From the NCBI GenBank assembly GCA_021292105.1, contig CM037857.1:43517464-43581463 (forward strand): 64,000 nucleotides of DNA, given 5' to 3'. Shown here piece by piece: positions 1 to 12,983 of the stretch (positions are counted from its first letter, which is position 1; each line of letters begins with the position of its first letter). The notes below the pieces were generated by a model, which had not been told where the DNA came from, did not search any database, and worked only from the letters and a program-made list of their open reading frames with translations. Made by a program: the position numbers and the translations under genes. Source of the DNA: Anadara kagoshimensis (lineage: Eukaryota > Mollusca > Bivalvia > Arcoida > Arcidae).

Positions 1-169
1 TTTGCGGATAATTTCAATATTACTCCTGCAAAACATTCTATAAAAATCAAACAATAAGAAATAGGGAATTTGTTCGCATGTTTCGTTTTCTTAATACTGA
101 TCATATCCTTATTGAATTACATCCGATACAAGCAATTTTCATACTTTTTTCAACTTAGTGAAAACATAC

Positions 170-341
170 ATTTTTCGCAACTTCCATTGATCTTTGTCCA
201 ACTACCATTGGTGTTACAATAAGATACGTTAATCACCTACGGCCAGATATCCATCTTCACATGTTAGTTGTGCTTCAGACCCGGCGATAATACCAGATGC
301 GTTCCATAATCCATCTTCACGTCGGGAACATTTTCGCACCA
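170..341 (-). CDS. CCP exon B1, indel-damaged
   Basis: Leftmost recognisable CCP exon, B-type, 172 bp. It has inserted bases (GTTAATCACC, CGCACCACTATG) and a missing T in CCATCTTCACG. The array evidently continues beyond the left edge. Confidence 0.65.
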
Positions 342-775
342 CTATGTATGAAAAAAAACTTACTTTTACTATGTGCAGTAATTCATAATTTTAATCCTGT
401 TTCGTTTGGTATAACAAACATATACTAACTGTTACTAAAAATTGTATCTTGCACTGTGAAAAGTATAAAATGCAAATTGAATAAAATTGAATATAATATG
501 CTATCGTTTTATTTTCAACATACAGCCTATTTTATCCCTTTTCATAAAGTGGTAGGCATTTGACTATTTGTACTATTACCATACCAATTTTTTTTACATT
601 TTTATTCCATTGTCCGTCCAAAGTCAGGACGTCATAATGAGTGTTCAATATGTTTTTTGTTTTTCTGATCTTCATTGACTTGCTAGGCTCTCTATTTTTC
701 ATATTAAACATTTTTTAGTTACAAATTTCTTAGTCTAGTAGAAAAAAAATTGTTAAGATACTGATTTTCACCTAC

Positions 776-943
776 TTTTTCGCATCTCCCATTATTGTTG
801 TCCAACTTCCATTGAGTTGCAGTACGAAACATTATAGCCTATAGCCAAATACCCATCTTCACATGTCAGATGTGCTTCAGATCCGTCTATAATCCCGAAT
901 GCGTTCCAAATCCCATTCTCCACATCAGGAACCTCGTCACATA
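776..943 (-). CDS. CCP exon A1, indel-damaged
   Basis: A-type exon with at least five small indels. Both splice junction contexts have lost a base (CCTACTTTTT for CCTACATTTTT, CATACTCAAT for CATACTACAAT). Confidence 0.65.
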
Positions 944-1409
944 CTCAATGACAATATACTTATTTATGTTTTCTAAAGAATGAATGTAATATTTCTATTT
1001 TGTTTCATGTGTCTTAAGTCTAATCACAGGAAAATGGCTATATAAAATTCGAGAGTGTGAAATAAAACTAGCACTAGATTGAGCAAAACTACTTTAACGT
1101 GAAACAGTTGTTTCTTAATCAAAGAAAGAACATGTGATCTGATTATGCTGTTTAAAATTTAAGTGTAATTATACCATGCATATACATTCACGGAAAATAA
1201 TTTTGAAATAAGAAATTTGAGACTTTTCTTCAGAACAACTCTTTAGCGGATACTTTTCAATATTACTCCTGCAACACATTCTATAAAATCAAACAATAAG
1301 AAAATAGGAATTTGTTCGCATGTTTCGTTTTCTAAATACTGATCATATCCGTATGAACTTAATCCGAACAAGCAATTTCATATCTTTTTTAAACTTAGTG
1401 AAAACCTAC

Positions 1410-1574
1410 ATTTTTCGCAACTTCCATGATCTTTGTCCAACTACCATTGGTGTTACAATAGATACGTTATCACTACGGCCAGATATCCATATTCAACATG
1501 TTAGTTGTGCTTCAGACCGCGATAATACCAGATGCGTTCCATAATCCATCTTCACGTCGGAACATTTTCGCACA
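1410..1574 (-). CDS. CCP exon B2, indel-damaged
   Basis: B-type exon of 165 bp with several scattered single-base losses and gains, including CAGACCGCG for CAGACCCGGCG and CCATCTTCACG for CCATTCTTCACG. Splice sites remain. Confidence 0.7.
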
Positions 1575-1997
1575 CTATGTATGAAACAAACTTTACTTAC
1601 TATGTGCAGTAATTCATAATTTTAAATCACCGTTTCGTTTGTATACAAACATATTATAACTGTTACTAAAATTGTATCTTGCACTGTGAAAAGTATAAAA
1701 TGCAAATGAATAAATTGAATATAATGCTATCGTATTTTCAATATACAGCCTATTTTATCCCTTTTTCATAAAGTGGTAGGCATTTGACTATTTGCTATAT
1801 TACCATACCAATTTTTTTTACATTTTATTCCATTGTCCGTCCAAAGTCAGGACAGTTATAATGAGTGGTCAATATGTTTTTGTTTTTTAGATCTTCATGA
1901 CTTGCTTGGCTCTCTACTTTTTCATATAAACATTTTAGTTACAAATTTCTTTAGTCTAGTAGAAAAAAAAATTGTTAAGATACTGATTTTCACCTAC

Positions 1998-2164
1998 ATT
2001 TTCGATCTCCCATTATTGTTTGTCCAACTTCCATTTGAGTTGCAGTACGAAACATTATCGCCTATAGCCAAATACCCATCTCACATGTCAGATGTGCTTC
2101 AGATCCGTCTATAATCCCGAATGCGTTCAAACTCCATTCTCCACATCAGGAACCTCGTCACATA
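1998..2164 (-). CDS. CCP exon A2, indel-damaged
   Basis: Recognisable A-type exon of 167 bp with splice sites kept, but single bases are missing (for example in the terminal homopolymer, in TCGCATC and in CATCTTCAC). The frame is not maintained as written. Confidence 0.7.
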
Positions 2165-2635
2165 CTACAATGACAATATACTTATTTATGTTTTCTAAGA
2201 ATGAATGTAATATTTCTATTTTGTTTCATGTGTCTTAAGTTCTAATCACAGGAAAATGGCTATATAAATTCGAGAGGTGAAATAAAACTAGCACTTAGAT
2301 TGAGCAAAACTACTTTAACGTGAAACACTTGATTCTTAATTCAAAGAAAGACATGTGATCTGAATTATGCTGTTTAAAATTTAAGTGTAATTATACCATG
2401 CATATACATTCACGGAAAATAATTTTGAAATAAGAAATTTGAGAGCTTTTCTTCAGAACAACTCTTTTGCGGATAATTTTCAATATTACTCCTGCAACAC
2501 ATTCTATAAAATCAAACAATAAGAAATAGGAATTTGTTCGCATGTTTCGTTTTCTTAAATACTGATCATATCCTTATTGAATTACATCCGATACAAGCAA
2601 TTTTCATATCTTTTTTCAACTTAGTGAAAACCTAC

Positions 2636-2806
2636 ATTTTTCGCAACTTCCATTGATCTTTGTCCAACTACCATTGGTGTTACAATAAGATACGTTATCA
2701 CCTACGGCCAGATATCCATCTTCACATGTTAGTTGTGCTTCAGACCCGGCGATAATACCAGATGCGTTCCATAATCCATTCTTCACGTCGGGAACATTTT
2801 CGCACA
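2636..2806 (-). CDS. CCP exon B3
   Basis: B-type consensus module, intact, 171 bp. It is the leftmost copy without frame damage. Confidence 0.9.
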
Positions 2807-3245
2807 CTATGTATGAAACAAACTTTACTTTTACTATGTGCAGTAGTTCATAATTTTAAATCCTGTTTCGTTTGTTTAACAAACATATTACTAACTGTTA
2901 CTAAAAAGTGTATCTTGCACTGTGAAAAGTATAAAATGCAAATTGAATAAATTGAATATAATGCTATCGTTTTATTTTCAATATACAGCCTATTTTATCC
3001 CTTTTTCATAAAGTGGTAGGCATTTGACTATTTGCTACTATTACCATACCAATTGTTTTTTTTACATTTTTTTCCATTGTCCGTCCAAAGTCAGGACAGT
3101 TATAATGAGTGGTCAATATTTTTTTGTTTTTTTAGATCTTTCATTGACTTGCTTGGCTCTCTACTTTTTCATATGAAACATTTTTAGTTACAAATTTCTT
3201 TAGTCTAGTAGAAAAAAAATTGTTAAGATACTGATTTTCACCTAC

Positions 3246-3416
3246 ATTTTTCGCATCTCCCATTATTGTTTGTCCAACTTCCATTTGAGTTGCAGTACGA
3301 AACATTATCGCCTATAGCCAAATACCCATCTTCACATGTCAGATGTGCTTCAGATCCGTCTATAATCCCGAATGCGTTCCAAACTCCATTCTCCACATCA
3401 GGAACCTCGTCACATA
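3246..3416 (-). CDS. CCP exon A3
   Basis: A-type consensus module, intact, 171 bp. Confidence 0.9.
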
Positions 3417-3882
3417 CTACAATGACAATATACTTATTTATGTTTTCTAAGAATGAATGTAATATTTCTATTTTGTTTCATGTGTCTTAAGTTCTAATCA
3501 CAGGAAAATGGCTATATAAATTCGAGAGGTGAAATAAACTAGCACTTAGATTGAGCAAAACTACTTTAACGTGAAACAGTTTATTCTTAATTCAAAGAAA
3601 GACATGTGATCTGAATTATGCTGTTTAAAATTTAAGTGTAATTATACCATGCATGTACATTCACGGAAAATAATTTTGAAATAAGAAATTTGAGACCTTT
3701 TCTTCAGAACAACTCTTTAGCGGAACTTTTCAATATTACTCCTGCAACACATTCTATAAAATCAAACAATAAGAAATAGGAATTTGTTCGCATTTTTCGT
3801 TTTCTTAATACTGATCATATCCTTATTGAATTACATCCGATACAAGCAATTTTATCTTTTTTTAAACTTAGTGAAAACCTAC

Positions 3883-4052
3883 ATTTTTCGCAACTTCCAT
3901 TGATCTTTGTCCAACTACCATTGGTGTTACAATAAGATACGTTATCACCTACGGCCAGATATTCATCTTCACATGTTAGTTGTGCTTCAGACCCGGCGAT
4001 AATACCAGATGCGTTCCATAATCCATTCTTCACGTCGGGACATTTTCGCACA
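3883..4052 (-). CDS. CCP exon B4, one base short
   Basis: This copy is 170 bp. One A is missing after the first few codons (CATTTTCGCA preceded by GGGA rather than GGGAA), so VCENVPD cannot be read in phase with the rest of the module. It also carries Gly31Glu. Either this exon is truly frameshifted, which would truncate the protein unless skipped (a 1-1 exon can be skipped without harm), or the base was lost in the assembly. Confidence 0.8.
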
Positions 4053-4490
4053 CTATGTATGAAACAAACTTTACTTTTACTATGTGCAGTATTCATAATT
4101 TTAAATCCTGTTTCGTTTGTTTAACAAACATATTACTAACTGTTACTAAAAAGTGTATCTTGCACTGTGAAAAGTATAAAATGCAAATTGAATAAATTGA
4201 ATATAATGCTATCGTTTTATTTTCAATATACAGCCTATTTTATCCCTTTTTCATAAAGTGGTAGGCATTCGACTATTTGCTACTATTACCATACCAATTG
4301 TTTTTTTTACATTTTTTTCCATTGTCCGTCCAAAGTCAGGACAGTTATAATGAGTGGTCAATATTTTTTTGTTTTTTCAGATCTTGCATTGACTTGCTTG
4401 GCTCTCTACTTTTTCATATTAAACATTTTTAGTTACAAATTTCTTTCGTCTAGTAGAAAAAAATTTGTTAAGATACTGATTTTCACCTAC

Positions 4491-4661
4491 ATTTTTCGCA
4501 TCTCCCATTATTGTTTGTCCAACTTCCATTTGAGTTGCAGTACGAAACATTATCGCCTATAGCCAAATACCCATCTTCACATGTCAGATGTGCTTCAGAT
4601 CCGTCTATAATCCCGAATGCGTTCCAAACTCCATTCTCCACATCAGGAATCTCGTCACATA
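4491..4661 (-). CDS. CCP exon A4
   Basis: A-type module with Val5Ile, as in A10. Otherwise consensus. Confidence 0.9.
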
Positions 4662-5135
4662 CTACAATGACAATATACTTATTTATGTTTTCTAAGAATG
4701 AATGTAATATTTCTATTTTGTTTCATGTGTCATAAGTTCTAATCACAGGAAAATGGCTATATAAATTCGAGAGGTGAAATAAAACTAGCACTTAGATTGA
4801 GCAAAACTACTTTAACGTTCAACAGTTGTTTCTCAATTCAAAGAAAGACATGTGATCTGAATTATGCTGTTTAAAATTTAAATGTAATTATACCATGCAT
4901 ATACATTTACGGAAAATAATTTTAAAATAAGAAATTTGAGACCTTTTCTTCAGAACAACTCTTTAGCGGATACTTTTCAATATTACTTCTGCAACACATT
5001 CTATAAAACTAAACAATAAGAAATAGGAATTTGCTCGCATTTTTCGTTTTCTTAAATACTGATCATATCCTTATTGAATTACATCCGCTAAAACAAGCAA
5101 TTTTCATATTCTATTTAAACTTAATGAAAATCTAC

Positions 5136-5306
5136 ATTTTTCGCAACTTCCATTGATCTTTGTCCAACTACCATTGGTGTTACAATAAGATACGTTATCG
5201 CCTACGGCCAGATATCCATCTTCACATGTTAGTTGTGCTTCAGACCCGGCGATAATACCAGATGCGTTCCATAATCCATTCTTCACATCGGGAACATTTT
5301 CGCACA
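5136..5306 (-). CDS. CCP exon B5
   Basis: B-type consensus protein, donor GTAGAT, acceptor ACTTAG. Confidence 0.9.
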
Positions 5307-5733
5307 CTAAGTATGAAACAAACTTTACCTTTACTATGTGAAGTAATTCATAATTTTAAATCCTGTTTCGTTTGTTTAACAAACATATTACTGTTACTAA
5401 AAATTGTATCTTGCTCTGTGAAAAGTATAAAATGCAAATTGACTAAATTGAATATAATGCTATCATTTTATTATCAATATACAGCCTATTTTATCTTTTT
5501 CTCACAAAGTGGTAGGCATTTGACTATTTGCTTCTACTATCATACCAATTTACATTTTTATTCCACTGTCCGTACAAAGTCAGGAGAGTTATAATCAGTG
5601 GTCAATATGTTTTTGTTTTTACAGATCTTGCATTGACTTGCTTTGCTCTCTACTTTTTCATATTAAACATTTTTAGTTACAAATTTCTTTCATCTAGTAG
5701 AAAGGATTTGTTAAGATACTGATTGTAACCTAC

Positions 5734-5904
5734 ATTTTTCGCATCTCACATTATTGTTTGTCCAACTTCCATTTGAGTTGCAGTACGAAACATTATCGCC
5801 TATAGCCAAATACCCATCTTCACATGTCAGATGTGCTTCAGATCCGTCTATAATCCCGAATGCGTTCCAAACTCCATTCTCCACATCAGGAACCTCGTCA
5901 CATA
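5734..5904 (-). CDS. CCP exon A5
   Basis: A-type consensus module. Its 3' intron shares a shortened poly-purine tract with units 6 and 10. Confidence 0.9.
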
Positions 5905-6378
5905 CTACAATGACAATATACTTGTTTATGTTTTCTAAGAATGAATGTAATATTTCTATTTTGTTTCATGTGTCATAAGTTCTAATCACAGGAAAATGGC
6001 TATATAAATTCGAGAAGTGAAATAAAACTAGCACTTAGATTGAGCAAAACTACTTTAACGTGAAACAGTTGTTTCTTAATTCAAAGAAAGACATGTGATC
6101 TGAATTATGCTGTTTAAAATTTAAATGTAATTATACCATGCATATACATTCACGGAAAATAATTTTGAAATAAGAAATTTGAGAGCTTTTCTTCAGAACA
6201 ACTCTTTAGCGGATACTTTTCAATATTACTCCTGCAACACATTCTATAAAATCAAACAATAAGAAATAGGAATTTGCTCGCATTTTTCGTTTTCTTAAAT
6301 ACTGATCCTATCCTTATTGAATTACATCCGCTAAAACAAGCAATTTTCATATTCTATTTAAACTTAATGAAAATCTAC

Positions 6379-6549
6379 ATTTTTCGCAACTTCCATTGAT
6401 CTTTGTCCAACTACCATTGGTGTTACAATAAGATACGTTATCGCCTACGGCCAGATATCCATCTTCACATGTTAGTTGTGCTTCAGACCCGGCGATAATA
6501 CCAGATGCGTTCCATAATCCATTCTTCACATCGGGAACATTTTCGCACA
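6379..6549 (-). CDS. CCP exon B6
   Basis: B-type consensus protein with donor GTAGAT and acceptor ACTTAG, both shared with B5, so units 5 and 6 are sister copies. Confidence 0.9.
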
Positions 6550-6978
6550 CTAAGTATGAAACAAACATTTACTTTTACTATGTGCAGTAATTCATAATTT
6601 TAAATCCCGTTTCGTTTGATTAACAAACATATTACTGTTACTAAAAATTGTATCTTGCTCTGTGAAAAGTATAAAATGCAAATTGAATAAATTGAATATA
6701 ATGCTATCATTTTATTATCAATATACAGCCTATTTTATCTTTTTCTCACAAAGTGGTAGGCATTTGACTATTTGCTACTATTATCATACCAATTTACATT
6801 TTCATTCCACTGTCCGTACAAAGTCAGGAGAGTTATAATCAGTGGTCAATATGTTTTTGTTTTTACAGATCTTGCATTGACTTGCTTGGCTCTCTACTTT
6901 TTCATATTAAACATTTTTTAGTTACAAATTTTTTTCATCTAGTAGAAAGGATTTGTTAAGATACTGATTTTAACCTAC

Positions 6979-7149
6979 ATTTTTCGCATCTCACATTATT
7001 GTTTGTCCAACTTCCATTTGAGTTGCAGTACGAAACATTATCGCCTATAGCCAAATACCCATCTTCACATGTCAGATGTGCTTCAGATCCGTCTATAATC
7101 CCGAATGCGTTCCAAACTCCATTCTCCACATCAGGAACCTCGTCACATA
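6979..7149 (-). CDS. CCP exon A6
   Basis: A-type consensus module. Donor GTAGGT followed by TAAAATC, a variant shared with A10. Confidence 0.9.
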
Positions 7150-7620
7150 CTACAATGACAATATACTTATTTATGTTTTCTAAGAATGAATGTAATATTT
7201 CTATTTTGTTTCATGTGTCTTAAGTTCTAATCACAGGAAAATGGCTATATAAATTCGAGAGGTGAAATAAAACTAGCACTTAGATTGAGCAAAACTACTT
7301 TAACGTGAAACAGTTGATTCTTAATTCAAAGAAAGACATGTGATCTGAATTATGCTGTTTAAAATTTAAGTGTTATTATACCATGCATATACATTCACGG
7401 AAAATAATTTCGAAATAAGAAATTTGAGACCTTTTCTTCAGAACAACTCTTTAGCGGATACTTTTCAATATTACTCCTGCAACACATTCTATAAAATCAA
7501 ACAATAAGAAATAGGAATTTGTTCGCATTTTTCGTTTTCTTAAATACTGATCATATCTTTATTGAATTTCATCCGATACAAGCTATTTTCATATCTTTTT
7601 TAAACTTAGTGAAAACCTAC

Positions 7621-7791
7621 ATTTTTCGCAACTTCCATTGATCTTTGTCCAACTACCATTGGTGTTACAATAAGATACGTTATCACCTACGGCCAGATAT
7701 CCATCTTCACATGTTAGTTGTGCTTCAGACCCGGCGATAATACCAGATGCGTTCCATAATCCATTCTTCACGTCGGGAACATTTTCGCACA
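7621..7791 (-). CDS. CCP exon B7
   Basis: B-type consensus module, splice sites intact, four sequons. Confidence 0.9.
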
Positions 7792-8230
7792 CTATGTATG
7801 AAACAAACTTTACTTTTACTATGTGCAGTAATTCATAATTTTAAATCCCGTTTCGTTTGTATAACAAACATATTACTAACTGTTACTAAAAATTGTATCT
7901 TGCACTGTGAAAAGTATAAAATGCAAATTGAATAAATTGAATATAATGCTATCGTTTTATTTTCAACATACAGCCTATTTTATCCCTTTTTCATAAAGTG
8001 GTAGGCATTTGACTATTTGCTACTATTACCATACCAATTTTTTTTTACATTTTTATTCCATTGTCCGTCCAAAGTCAGGACAGTCATAATGAGTGTTCAA
8101 TATGTTTTTGTTTTTTTCTGATCTTGCATTGACTTGCTTGGCTCTCTACTTTTTCATATTAAACATTTTTAGTTACAAATTTCTTTAGTCTAGTAGAAAA
8201 AAAATTGTTAAGATACTGATTTTCACCTAC

Positions 8231-8401
8231 ATTTTTCGCATCTCCCATTATTGTTTGTCCAACTTCCATTTGAGTTGCAGTACGAAACATTATCGCCTAT
8301 AGCCAAATACCCATCTTCACATGTCAGATGTGCTTCAGATCCGTCTATAATCCCGAATGCGTTCCAAACTCCATTCTCCACATCAGGAACCTCGTCACAT
8401 A
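8231..8401 (-). CDS. CCP exon A7
   Basis: A-type consensus module, splice sites intact. Confidence 0.9.
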
Positions 8402-8872
8402 CTACAATGACAATATACTTATTTATGTTTTCTAAGAATGAATGTAATATTTCTATTTTGTTTCATGTGTCTTAAGTTCTAATCACAGGAAAATGGCTAT
8501 ATAAATTCGAGAGGTGAAATAAAACTAGCACTTAGATTGAGCAAAACTACTTTAACGTGAAACAGTTTATTCTTAATTCAAAGAAAGATATGTGATCTGA
8601 ATTATGCTGTTTAAAATTTAAGTGTAATTATACCATGCATGTACATTCACGGAAAATAATTTTGAAATAAGAAATTTGAGACCTTTTCTTCAGAACAACT
8701 CTTTAGCGGATACTTTTCAATATTACTCCTGCAACACATTCTATAAAATCAAACAATAAGAAATAGGAATTTGTTCGCATTTTTCGTTTTCTTTAATACT
8801 GATCATATCCTTATTGAATTACATCCGATACAAGCAATTTTCATATCTTTTTTAAACTTAGTGAAAACCTAC

Positions 8873-9043
8873 ATTTTTCGCAACTTCCATTGATCTTTGT
8901 CCAACTACCATTGGTGTTACAATAAGATACGTTATCACCTACGGCCAGATATTCATCTTCACATGTTAGTTGTGCTTCAGACCCGGCGATAATACCAGAT
9001 GCGTTCCATAATCCATTCTTCACGTCGGGGACATTTTCGCACA
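8873..9043 (-). CDS. CCP exon B8
   Basis: B-type module with Gly31Glu, as in B9 and B4. The acceptor is ACTTAG rather than ACATAG. Cysteines intact. Confidence 0.9.
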
Positions 9044-9482
9044 CTAAGTATGAAACAAACATTTACTTTTACTATGTGCAGTAATTCATAATTTAAAAAC
9101 TCGTTTCGTTTGTTTAACAAACATATTACTAACTGTTACTAAAAATTGTGTCTTGCTCTGTTAAAGTATAAAATGCAAATTGACTCAATTGAATATAATG
9201 TTTTCGTTTTATTTTCAATATACAGCCTATTTTATTCCTTTTTCATAAAGTGGTAGGCATTTGACTATTTGCTATTATTACCATACCATTTTTTTTTTTA
9301 CATTTTAATTCCATTGTCCGTCCAAAGTCAGGACAGTTATAATGAGTGGTCAATATGTTTTTGTTTTCTCAGATCTTGCATTGACTTGCTTTGCTCTCTA
9401 CTTTTTCATATTAAATATTTTTTAGTTACAAATTTCTTTCATCTAGTAGAAAGGATTTGTTAAGATACTGATTTTCACCTAC

Positions 9483-9653
9483 ATTTTTCGCATCTCACAT
9501 TATTGTTTGTCCAACTTCCATTTGAGTTGCAGTACGAAACATTATCGCCTATAGCCAAATACCCATCTTCACATGTCAGATGTGCTTCAGATCCGTCTAT
9601 AATCCCGAATGCGTTCCAAACTCCATTCTCCACATCAGGAACCTCGTCACATA
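9483..9653 (-). CDS. CCP exon A8
   Basis: A-type consensus module. In this copy the upstream intron happens to stay open, so it appears as an 80-residue ORF starting in the intron. The real exon begins at the ATTGTAG acceptor. Confidence 0.9.
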
Positions 9654-10121
9654 CTACAATGACAATATACTTATTTATGTTTTCTAAGAATGAATGTAAT
9701 ATTTCTATTTGTTTCATGTGTCTTAAGTTCTAATCACAGGAAAATGGCTATATAAATTCGAGAGGTGAAATAAAACTAGCACTTAGATTGAGCAAAACTA
9801 CTTTAACGTGAAACAGTTTATTCTTAATTCAAAGAAAGATATGTGATCTGAATTATGCTGTTTAAAATTTAAGTGTAATTATACCATGCATGTACATTCA
9901 CGGAAAATAATTTTGAAATAAGAAATTTGAGACCTTTTCTTCAGAACAACTCTTTAGCGGATACTTTTCAATTACTCCTGCAACACATTCTATAAAATCA
10001 AACAATAAGAAATAGGAATTTGTTCGCATTTTTCGTTTTCTTTAATACTGATCATATCCTTATTGAATTACATCCGATACAAGCAATTTTCTTATCTTTT
10101 TTAAACTTAGTGAAAACCTAC

Positions 10122-10292
10122 ATTTTTCGCAACTTCCATTGATCTTTGTCCAACTACCATTGGTGTTACAATAAGATACGTTATCACCTACGGCCAGATA
10201 TTCATCTTCACATGTTAGTTGTGCTTCAGACCCGGCGATAATACCAGATGCGTTCCATAATCCATTCTTCACGTCGGGGACATTTTCGCACA
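10122..10292 (-). CDS. CCP exon B9
   Basis: B-type module carrying Gly31Glu (CEDEYLAVG), a substitution of the usually conserved Gly after Cys2. The whole surrounding unit is almost identical to that of B8, including flanking intron variants, which points to a recent duplication or gene conversion. Confidence 0.9.
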
Positions 10293-10734
10293 CTAAGTAT
10301 GAAACAAACATTTACTTTTACTATGTGCAGTAATTCATAATTTAAAAACTCGTTTCGTTTGTTTAACAAACATATTACTAACTGTTACTAAAAATTGTGT
10401 CTTGCTCTGTTAAAAGTATAAAATGCAAATTGACTCAATTGAATATAATGTTTTCGTTTTATTTTCAATATACAGCCTATTTTATTCCTTTTTCATAAAG
10501 TGGTAGGCATTTGACTATTTGCTATTATTACCATACCATTTTTTTTTTTTACATTTTTAATTCCATTGTCCGTCCAAAGTCAGGACAGTTATAATGAGTG
10601 GTCAATATGTTTTTGTTTTCTCAGATCTTGCATTGACTTGCTTTGCTCTCTACTTTTTCATATTAAATATTTTTTAGTTACAAATTTCTTTCATCTAGTA
10701 GAAAGGATTTGTTAAGATACTGATTTTCACCTAC

Positions 10735-10905
10735 ATTTTTCGCATCTCACATTATTGTTTGTCCAACTTCCATTTGAGTTGCAGTACGAAACATTATCGC
10801 CTATAGCCAAATACCCATCTTCACATGTCAGATGTGCTTCAGATCCGTCTATAATCCCGAATGCGTTCCAAACTCCATTCTCCACATCAGGAACCTCGTC
10901 ACATA
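10735..10905 (-). CDS. CCP exon A9
   Basis: A-type consensus module, CDEVPDVENG at the start and VRCEK at the end. Sequons at residues 38 and 45. Confidence 0.9.
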
Positions 10906-11379
10906 CTACAATGACAATATACTTATTTATGTTTTCTAAGAATGAATGTAATATTTCTATTTTGTTTCATGGGTTTTAAGTTCTAATCACAGGAAAATGG
11001 CTATATAAATTCGAGAAGTGGATAAAAATAGCACTTAGATTGAGCAAAACTACTTTAACGTTCAACAGTTGTTTCTTAATTCAAAGAAAGACATGTGATC
11101 TGAATTATGCTGTTTAAAATTTAAATGTAAGTATACCATGCATATACATTCACGGAAAATAATTTTAAAATAAGAAATTTGAGACCTTTTCTTCAGAACA
11201 ACTCTTTTCCGGATACTTTTTGAATATTACTCCTGTAACACATTCTATAAAATCAAACAATAAGAAGTAGGAATTTGTTCGCATTTTTCGTTTTCTTAAA
11301 TACTGATCCTATCCTTATTGAATTACATCCGCTAAAACAAGCAATTTTCATATCTTATTTAATCTTAGTGAAAACCTAC

Positions 11380-11550
11380 ATTTTTCGCAACTTCCATTAA
11401 TCTTTGTCCAACTACCATTGGTGTTACAATAAGATACGTTATCACCTACGGCCAGATATCCATCTTCACATGTTAGTTGTGCTTCAGACCCGGCGATAAT
11501 ACCAGATGCGTTCCATAATCCATTCTTCACGTCGGGAACATTTTCGCACA
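11380..11550 (-). CDS. CCP exon B10
   Basis: B-type consensus protein: four Cys, and NAS, NVS, NGS and NGS sequons at residues 14, 38, 45 and 52. One silent change in the Ile51 codon. Confidence 0.9.
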
Positions 11551-11982
11551 CTATGTATGAAACAAACTTTACTTTTACTATGTGCAGTAATTCATAATTT
11601 TAAATCCCGTTTCGTTTGTATAACAAACATATTACTAACTGTTACTAAAAATTGTATCTTGCACTGTGAAAAGTATAAAATGCAAATTGACTAAATTGAA
11701 TATAATGCTATCATTTTATTATCAATATACAGCCTATTTTATCTTTTTCTCACAAAGTGGTAGGCATTTGACTATTTGCTTCTATTATCATACCAATTTA
11801 CATTTTTATTCCACTGTCCGTACAAAGTCAGGAGAGTTATAATCAGTGGTCAATATGTTTTTGTTTTTACAGATCTTGCATTGACTTGCTTGGCTCTCTA
11901 CTTTTTCATATTAAACATTTTTTAGTTACAAATTTCTTTCATCTAGTAGAAAGGATTTGTTAAGATACTGATTTTAACCTAC

Positions 11983-12153
11983 ATTTTACGCATCTCACAT
12001 TATTGTTTGTCCAACTTCCATTTGAGTTGCAGTACGAAACATTATCGCCTATAGCCAAATACCCATCTTCACATGTCAGATGTGCTTCAGATCCGTCTAT
12101 AATCCCGAATGCGTTCCAAACTCCGTTCTCCACATCAGGAATCTCGTCACATA
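11983..12153 (-). CDS. CCP exon A10
   Basis: A-type module with Val5Ile and with Glu56Val after Cys4 (GTAAAAT instead of GAAAAAT at the exon end). All four cysteines are intact. Acceptor ATTGTAG, donor GTAGGT. Confidence 0.9.
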
Positions 12154-12628
12154 CTACAATGACAATATACTTATTTATGTTTTCTAAGAATGAATGTAAT
12201 ACTTCTATTTTGTTTCATGTGTTTTAAGTTCTAATCACAGGAAAATGGCTATATAAATTCGAGAAGTGAAATAAAACTAGCACTTAGATTGAGCAAAACT
12301 ACTTTAACGTTAAACAGTTGTTTCTCAATTCAAAGTAAGACATGTGATCCGAATTATGCTGTTTAAAATTTAAATGTAATTATACCATGCATATACATTC
12401 ACGGAAAATAATTTCGAAATAAGAAATTTGAGACCTTTTCTTAAGAACAACTCTTTAGCAGATACTTTTCAGTATTACTCCTGCAATACATTCTATAAAA
12501 TCTAACAATAAGAAATTGTAATTTGCTCGCATTTTTCGTTTTTCTTAGATACTGATCCTTTCCTTATTGAATTACATTCGCTAAAACAAGCAATATTCAT
12601 ATCCTATTTAAACTTAGTGAAAATCTAC

Positions 12629-12799
12629 ATTTTTCGCAACGTCCATTCATCTTTGTCCAACTGCCATTGGTGTTACAATAAGATACGTTATCGCCTACGG
12701 TCAGATATCCATCTTCACATGTTAGTTGTGCTTCAGAACCGGCAATACTACCAGATGCGTTCCATAATCCATTCTTCACATCGGGAACATTTTCGCACA
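12629..12799 (-). CDS. CCP exon B11 (first array module in transcript order)
   Basis: This is the most diverged B-type module. Relative to the B consensus it has Ile18Ser, Ala34Thr, Ile51Met and Ser54Arg. The last change removes the N-glycosylation sequon just before Cys4. The donor is GTAGAT. As the array-edge copy it is expected to escape homogenisation best. Confidence 0.9.
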
Positions 12800-12983
12800 C
12801 TATGTATTAAACAAAGATTTACTTTTACTGTGTGCAGTAATTCATAACTTTAAATAAGATTCCAAAAGAAACGCATTACTAATTTTAACAAATAATCATC
12901 TCTTCCATTTCTGGCCATGTCTCGAGACAGGGTTTTCTGCCATGTGAGATAAAGAAAATCTCTAACAATATCAAAATCGGGAT

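Larger units (their letters stand above)
1..12850 (-). repeat. Tandem array of ~1.25-kb two-exon CCP units
   Basis: Spacing between successive B exons from 2,636 onward is 1,242-1,258 bp, and between A exons 1,243-1,252 bp. Introns are as similar between units as exons, so the unit amplifies as DNA and is kept homogeneous by unequal crossing-over or conversion. Each unit, in transcript order, is a B exon, an intron of ~0.47 kb, an A exon and an intron of ~0.44 kb. About ten units are present. Confidence 0.95.

Noticed and set aside
3266..12227. Repeated 74-codon plus-strand ORF beginning MFVQLPFELQYETLSP
   Set aside because: It is the antisense of the A-type CCP exons; the minus strand has splice sites, conserved cysteines and phase-1 symmetry.
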